Shown here: one piece after another, positions 59,524-64,000 of the stretch
Position numbering within the stretch: position 1 is the first letter of the stretch
How the letters are laid out: every line of letters starts with the position of its first letter
Source: CAVSWT01 sp963731745
GTDB taxonomy: Bacteria; Bacteroidota; Ignavibacteria; Ignavibacteriales; Ignavibacteriaceae
DNA length: 64,000 nt
Reading direction: 5' to 3'
NCBI GenBank assembly: GCA_963731745.1
Contig: CAVSWT010000002.1
Coordinates: forward strand, 62,001 to 126,000
The notes under the pieces: model-generated
The model's input: only the letters and a program-made list of their open reading frames with translations
Told to the model about the DNA's origin: nothing
Databases searched by the model: none
Position numbers and translations under genes: made by a program

Positions 59524-59965
59524 TAAGCATAGGTCAATCCCAAATCAAATCATAAAAATAAAGTTAAAAGATTCGGGGTTGGCCGAAACCCGAAGATAAT
59601 ATTTAAAGATTTTAATTTTTAATTTTATTTTATTAGAGGCGATGTGAGATCGTATTTCAAATATAAAGGTAAATTTAACCCTGCTTCCAAAAGAGGCTTT
59701 AAGCATTTTACCTTTCTCACCACAAGTGTTGTTTCAAAACAACATCTCACCACATGCTTCACTAATTTTATTATAATGTTGATTCTAATCCCGGGTTCCG
59801 GGATTAAGCTATAAATATAAAAACCAATTTTATCTGTTCTATTTTATTCATTGTTTTTCAAAACTAAATTGATTTGAAACCAATAATTCTTTAAATATAA
59901 TTAAAGATATTAATTTAAGATATTAGATCAACTGAAATAATTAAGAAGCTAGAAAGGACTCATTC
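59524..59965 (+). promoter_or_regulatory. Long structured leader region upstream of ilvB
   Basis: 442 bases without a sizeable gene. It contains a TTCGGG / CCCGAA hairpin (59572-59594); 9-10-base complementary tracts AAAGGTAAA / TTTTACCTTT (about 59675-59716); the complement GTGAGAT / ATCTCAC, with a second CTCACCACA copy that could compete for GTGAG; and a perfect 8-bp hairpin AATCCCGG / CCGGGATT (59787-59805). None is followed by a proper T-tract, so how termination would occur is unclear. An AAAGGA site precedes the ilvB ATG. Confidence 0.5.
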
Positions 59966-61684
59966 ATGCAATCCAAGAAACCTATAATGTCTGGTGCAGA
60001 TATATTTTTTGAATGTCTAAAACGTGAAAAGGTTGAATATGTATTCGGATACCCTGGCGGTGCAGTATTAAAACTTTATGAAAAGCTTTATGATGTTGAT
60101 TATATAAAACACATTTTAGTTAGACATGAACAAGGTGCAGCTCACATGGCGGAAGGTTATGCAAAAGCAAGCGGAAAAGTTGGAGTAGTTCTGGTAACAT
60201 CTGGTCCGGGCGCAACTAATACTGTGACTGGAATTGCAGATGCTTACATGGATTCAGTTCCAATTGTAGTCTTCACCGGACAAGTGCCTAGTAATTTAAT
60301 TGGAAATGATGCTTTTCAAGAAGCTGATATAGTTGGAATAACCAGGCCGATTACAAAACATAATTTTCTTGTTAGAGATGTAAAGGAATTAGCTACAACC
60401 ATTAAAAAAGCTTTTTATATTGCATCCACAGGAAGGCCGGGACCAGTTTTAGTTGATTTACCAAAAGATGTTGTAGCTGCTGAATGTGAATTTGAATATC
60501 CCGAAAAAATTGAAATGCGCGGTTATAAGCCAAATTTTATAGGCCATCAAAATCAAATTAAAAAAGCTGCTGAAATAATAAAAAATGCAAAACGGCCTTT
60601 GCTATATGTTGGCGGCGGTGTAATTATGTCTGAAGGCTACAGGGAACTTAGATTATTCGCTAAAGAAAATAATCTGCCTGTCACAATGACATTACAGGGT
60701 TTAGGTGCTTTTCCCATGACAGATAATCAATCATTGGGAATGTTGGGAATGCACGGCACTTATTGGGCTAATCAAGCTGTAAATAATTGCGATGTTCTTG
60801 TTTCCCTCGGTGCCAGATTTGATGACCGTGTTACAGGTAAAATAGAAGAGTTTGCAACAAAGGCATATAAAATTCATGTTGATATTGATCCTACGTGTAT
60901 TGATAAAAATGTTGTTGTTGATCTGCCTATTGTTGGAGATGTTAAACATGTTTTAGCTGAACTTGCATCTGAAATGAATACTCCGCTTCCTTTAGATGAG
61001 TGGTGGGAGCAGATTGAGATGTGGAGAAAAGAATGCCCTCTGCATTTTGAGAATGAGGATGGAAGATTAAGATCGGAATATGTAATAAGCAGAATTTCTG
61101 AAAAGACAAAAGGCGATGCTGTTATTATTACTGATGTTGGGCAGCATCAAATGTGGACTACACAATATTTTAAGTTTAATCATCCGCGCTCTCATCTAAC
61201 CAGCGGTGGTTTAGGTACAATGGGCTTTTCAGTACCTGCTTCAATAGGAGCTGCTTTTGCGGTTAAGGACAGGCCGATAATTTCTATTAGTGGTGATGGC
61301 GGTTTCCAGATGAATATGCAGGAATTAATTACTGCTGCTTATAATAAGTTGCCTATTAAATTTTTTATTCTTAATAACAGTTTTTTAGGAATGGTTAGAC
61401 AATGGCAGGAATTATTTCACGCTGAAAAATTTAGTTTTACGGATTTATCAGATAGTAACCCTGACTTTGTTAAAGTAGGTGAAGCCTTTGGTGTTAAATC
61501 ATTTTCAACAAACAGCCCGGATAATGTTGATGAACTCTTAGACAATGCTTTGAAATACAACGATGGCCCGGTCTTAATAGAATTTAAAACTGTTAAAGAG
61601 GACATGGTATTTCCAATAATACCTGCCGGCAAATCAGTTAAAGAAATAATGACTAAACGTCTGGATCCAAAGGAGATGATGTAA
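59966..61684 (+). CDS. ilvB: Acetolactate synthase large subunit
   Basis: 572 residues. TPP enzyme that condenses pyruvate with pyruvate or 2-ketobutyrate. E-Y-V-F-G-Y-P-G-G-A-V-L (20-31), R-H-E-Q-G-A-A-H-M-A-E-G-Y-A (TPP-activating Glu) and the TPP-Mg motif G-D-G-G-F-Q-M-N-M-Q-E-L near 448, with N-N-S-F-L-G-M-V-R-Q-W-Q downstream. It opens the ilvB-ilvN-ilvC-leuB operon. The regulatory subunit follows by 3 bases. Confidence 0.97.
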   Translation: MQSKKPIMSGADIFFECLKREKVEYVFGYPGGAVLKLYEKLYDVDYIKHILVRHEQGAAHMAEGYAKASGKVGVVLVTSGPGATNTVTGIADAYMDSVPIVVFTGQVPSNLIGNDAFQEADIVGITRPITKHNFLVRDVKELATTIKKAFYIASTGRPGPVLVDLPKDVVAAECEFEYPEKIEMRGYKPNFIGHQNQIKKAAEIIKNAKRPLLYVGGGVIMSEGYRELRLFAKENNLPVTMTLQGLGAFPMTDNQSLGMLGMHGTYWANQAVNNCDVLVSLGARFDDRVTGKIEEFATKAYKIHVDIDPTCIDKNVVVDLPIVGDVKHVLAELASEMNTPLPLDEWWEQIEMWRKECPLHFENEDGRLRSEYVISRISEKTKGDAVIITDVGQHQMWTTQYFKFNHPRSHLTSGGLGTMGFSVPASIGAAFAVKDRPIISISGDGGFQMNMQELITAAYNKLPIKFFILNNSFLGMVRQWQELFHAEKFSFTDLSDSNPDFVKVGEAFGVKSFSTNSPDNVDELLDNALKYNDGPVLIEFKTVKEDMVFPIIPAGKSVKEIMTKRLDPKEMM

Positions 61685-61687
61685 TTT

Positions 61688-62203
61688 ATGAAACACACTA
61701 TCTCTGTTCTTGTAGAAAATCAATTTGGAACATTTAACCGCGTTGTTACAATGTTTAGCGGAAAAGGTTTCAATGTACATAGCATGTCAATTGGTGAAAC
61801 AGAAACTCCTGAGGTTTCTAGAATGACATTGGTAACTTCCGGAGATGATAAAATAATTGAGCAAGTTGTAAAACAGCTTAATCGCTTGATAGATACTATT
61901 AAAGTAGTTGATTTAACCGGACAACCCAGAACTGAAAGAGAATTAGCATTAATAACCGTATTTTATCAAAAAGGAACTAGAGCTGAGATTACCAATATAG
62001 CAAGTATTTTTAGAGGCAAAATAGTAGACATAAATAATAAAACAATTACTCTTGAAATAACTGGTCCGCCTGACAAAATTGAAGCTGCGGTTAATGTTCT
62101 TGATCCATATGGAATTAAAGAAATGGCCCGTTCAGGAACTGTTGCCTTAAAGAGAGGCGAACAAACAAGAAAAGAAAAAGAAGAATCAGTACAAACACAA
62201 TAA
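61688..62203 (+). CDS. ilvN: Acetolactate synthase small (regulatory) subunit
   Basis: 171 residues, typical IlvH/IlvN length. N-terminal ACT domain (T-I-S-V-L-V-E-N-Q-F-G-T-F-N-R-V ... G-F-N-V-H-S-M-S-I-G) with valine-feedback architecture, then a second ACT-like domain with G-T-R-A-E-I and D-K-I-E-A-A-V-N-V-L. Encoded directly after ilvB. Valine inhibition is the family property and was not tested. Confidence 0.95.
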   Translation: MKHTISVLVENQFGTFNRVVTMFSGKGFNVHSMSIGETETPEVSRMTLVTSGDDKIIEQVVKQLNRLIDTIKVVDLTGQPRTERELALITVFYQKGTRAEITNIASIFRGKIVDINNKTITLEITGPPDKIEAAVNVLDPYGIKEMARSGTVALKRGEQTRKEKEESVQTQ

Positions 62204-62221
62204 AATTAAAGGAATATAATC

Positions 62222-63238
62222 ATGAAAGTTTATTATGATGGTGATGCATCATTAGATTTATTACTAGATAAAAATGTTGCAGTATTAGGATTTGGAAGTC
62301 AAGGCCACGCACATGCACTAAATTTAAAAGAAAGTGGAGTTAATGTTACCGTCGGTTTAAGGCCAAGCAGTGACAAATGGGCTAAGGCAGAAGCAACTGG
62401 ATTATCAGTTAAATCAATTCCGGATGCTGTAAAGTCGGCTGATGTAGTAATGGTTCTTCTTCCTGATCAAAATCAGAAGGAAGTTTATGATAATGATATT
62501 GCTCCTAATTTAAAATCAGGCAACACACTTGCTTTTGCACACGGGTTTAATATTCATTACAAACAAATTGTTCCACCAAAAGATGTGAACGTTATGATGA
62601 TCGCTCCAAAAAGTCCTGGTCATTTAGTTAGAAGAACTTATGTTGAAGGTGCCGGTGTCCCGTCTTTAATTGCAATCTATCAAGACCCAAGCGGAAAAAC
62701 TAAAGATTTAGCGTTGGCATGGGCAAAAGGAATTGGATCAACAAAAGCTGGTGTAATTGAAACTAATTTTAAAGATGAAACTGAAACAGATTTATTTGGC
62801 GAACAAGCTGTTCTCTGTGGAGGATCAGCAGAATTAATCAAAGCTGGATTTGAAACTTTGGTTGATGCCGGGTATCCACCGGAATTAGCTTACTTCGAAT
62901 GCATGCATGAAATGAAATTAATTGTTGACTTATATTATGAAGGTGGTTTGTCAAGAATGAATTATTCTGTCAGTGATACTGCAGAATACGGCGGTATGAC
63001 ACGCGGCAGCCGTTTGATTACGCAAGAAACCAGGAAAGAAATGAAAAAAATACTCTCTGAAGTTCAGTCAGGGCAATTCGCAAAAGAATGGCTTGATGAA
63101 TATCATTCCGGCCAAAAAAATATGGAGAAGCTTCGTCAAGAAAATAGAGATCATCCAATTGAAAAAGTCGGATCAAAATTAAGGGATATGATGAGCTGGT
63201 TATTTCAAAAGAATAAGAAGCATGAGGTGGGTGTATGA
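62222..63238 (+). CDS. ilvC: Ketol-acid reductoisomerase
   Basis: 338 residues, short class I form. NADPH loop G-F-G-S-Q-G-H-A-H-A-L-N-L (24-36); metal-binding D-L-F-G-E-Q-A-V-L-C-G-G and E-C-M-H-E-M-K-L-I-V-D-L. Converts acetolactate or acetohydroxybutyrate to dihydroxy acids. The stop overlaps the leuB start by 4 bases (ATGA). ilvD and ilvE are not in the window. Confidence 0.97.
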   Translation: MKVYYDGDASLDLLLDKNVAVLGFGSQGHAHALNLKESGVNVTVGLRPSSDKWAKAEATGLSVKSIPDAVKSADVVMVLLPDQNQKEVYDNDIAPNLKSGNTLAFAHGFNIHYKQIVPPKDVNVMMIAPKSPGHLVRRTYVEGAGVPSLIAIYQDPSGKTKDLALAWAKGIGSTKAGVIETNFKDETETDLFGEQAVLCGGSAELIKAGFETLVDAGYPPELAYFECMHEMKLIVDLYYEGGLSRMNYSVSDTAEYGGMTRGSRLITQETRKEMKKILSEVQSGQFAKEWLDEYHSGQKNMEKLRQENRDHPIEKVGSKLRDMMSWLFQKNKKHEVGV

Positions 63239-64000
63239 ATTTAAAAATAACTTTACTGCCAGGTGATGGAATTGGTCCCGAAGTAGTTGACAGCGCAGTA
63301 AAAGTAATGAAAGTTGCTGCGGAAAAATTTAATGTAAATTTGAATTTTACTGAACAACTGGTTGGCGGTGCATCATATGAAAAATATAAAACTCCTTTGA
63401 CTGATGAAACACTGCAGGTTTGTTATGATTCCGATGCTGTATTTTTAGGAGCCGTGGGCGGGCCAAAATGGGAAGGCCTTCAGCATAATTTAAAACCGGA
63501 AGCAGCTTTGTTGAAATTAAGAAAGGCTCTTGGATTATATACAAATATTCGCCCAGCAAAGGTTTATAAGTCTCTGTTATCTTCTTCTACGTTGAAACCT
63601 GAAGTTCTTGAAGGAACGGATTTAGTAATACTTCGAGAATTAACCGGGGATGTTTATTTCTGTGAACCACGCGGATACGATGAAAAATCCGGATGGAATA
63701 CTATGGCTTACACTTATGAAGAAGTTGAAAGAATTGCCAGGCGTGGATTTGAAATTGCAGGTAAAAGAAGCGGCAGAGTTACTTCTGTTGATAAAGCAAA
63801 TGTTTTGGAAACCTCTCAATTCTGGAGAAAAGTTGTTCACAAGGTTCATGAAGATTATCCAGACATTGAATTGAATGATATGTATGTTGACAATGCGGCG
63901 ATGCAGTTGGTTCGAAACCCACGCCAGTTTGATGTAATCTTAACGCAAAATCTTTTTGGTGATATATTAAGTGATATTGCAGCTATGATCACAGGAAGTC
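63235..64000 (+). CDS. leuB: 3-isopropylmalate dehydrogenase (partial at right edge)
   Basis: 255 codons are present; the gene continues beyond the window. It starts M-N-L-K-I-T-L-L-P-G-D-G-I-G-P-E-V; R-E-L-T-G-D-V-Y-F-C-E-P-R-G, N-I-R-P-A-K and D-K-A-N-V-L-E-T-S characterise LeuB, with D-I-L-S-D at the substrate/metal site near the edge. It is coupled to ilvC by a 4-base overlap, linking leucine synthesis to the ilv operon. Confidence 0.95.
   Translation, partial: MNLKITLLPGDGIGPEVVDSAVKVMKVAAEKFNVNLNFTEQLVGGASYEKYKTPLTDETLQVCYDSDAVFLGAVGGPKWEGLQHNLKPEAALLKLRKALGLYTNIRPAKVYKSLLSSSTLKPEVLEGTDLVILRELTGDVYFCEPRGYDEKSGWNTMAYTYEEVERIARRGFEIAGKRSGRVTSVDKANVLETSQFWRKVVHKVHEDYPDIELNDMYVDNAAMQLVRNPRQFDVILTQNLFGDILSDIAAMITGS

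Noticed and set aside
59524..59965. T-box leader before ilvB
   Set aside because: No T-box sequence or specifier stem was recognised, and T-boxes belong mainly to Firmicutes and Actinobacteria. The structure is left undetermined.
1..64000. CRISPR arrays, tRNA or rRNA genes, insertion sequences
   Set aside because: I read the intergenic gaps and saw no spaced direct-repeat array, no cloverleaf with a conserved T-loop, and no transposase ORF.

Overview
The window is AT-rich (about one third G+C by eye) and looks like chromosomal DNA of a Bacteroidota-type bacterium, most likely of the Ignavibacteria. The evidence is type IX secretion (T9SS) C-terminal domains of the NYPNPFNP type, a TonB receptor with a carboxypeptidase-regulatory-like domain, FN3 lipoproteins, and promoters of the form TTGACA-N17-TAnnTTTG, whose -7 element is typical of Bacteroidota. 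Lineage is inference. I saw no tRNA, rRNA, CRISPR array or transposase.

Layout. 0-5.2 kb: three T9SS-exported proteins, two of them tandem GH10-like paralogs (the second frameshifted). 5.4-9.5 kb: def-fmt, then transsulfuration genes. 9.5-15 kb: small redox enzymes, a hypothetical protein, a double GNAT protein and a TonB receptor. 15-22.7 kb: solitary DNA methyltransferase, GNAT, xseA-xseB-dxs, an oxidoreductase and a PhoB/PhoR-like pair. 23-36.7 kb: Dcp peptidase, AsmA-like protein, GNAT plus (frameshifted) carbon-nitrogen hydrolase, rplU-rpmA, two divergent malate dehydrogenases, an anti-sigma-type ATPase, envelope proteins and Kup. 36.8-42.2 kb: nuoABCDEF. It ends in an 807-bp unit carrying a nucleotidyltransferase gene pair and flanked by a direct repeat of the nuoF 3' end. 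42.3-47.4 kb: encapsulated-type ferritin, ferritin, PcrA helicase and a PPi-type phosphofructokinase.

47.4-64 kb is the most interesting part: an aspartate-family and branched-chain amino acid block. The thr operon (thrA-asd-thrB-thrC-proC) and the lys operon (dapA-dapB-dapH-lysC-dapL-like) are in tandem on the minus strand. ilvB-ilvN-ilvC-leuB runs on the plus strand. Each unit is preceded by a promoter and a short leader ORF rich in codons for its own end product: Thr (5 of 8 residues), Lys (6 of 7 residues), and Ile/Leu/Val. The Thr and Lys leaders are followed by an intrinsic terminator whose 5' arm can instead pair with the 3' end of the leader ORF, the classic layout of ribosome-mediated attenuation.

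Three genes (the second GH10-like gene, the carbon-nitrogen hydrolase and proC) are each split by a +1 frameshift that disappears if one base is removed from a short homopolymer. A common cause, such as sequencing error, is likelier than three independent pseudogenes.
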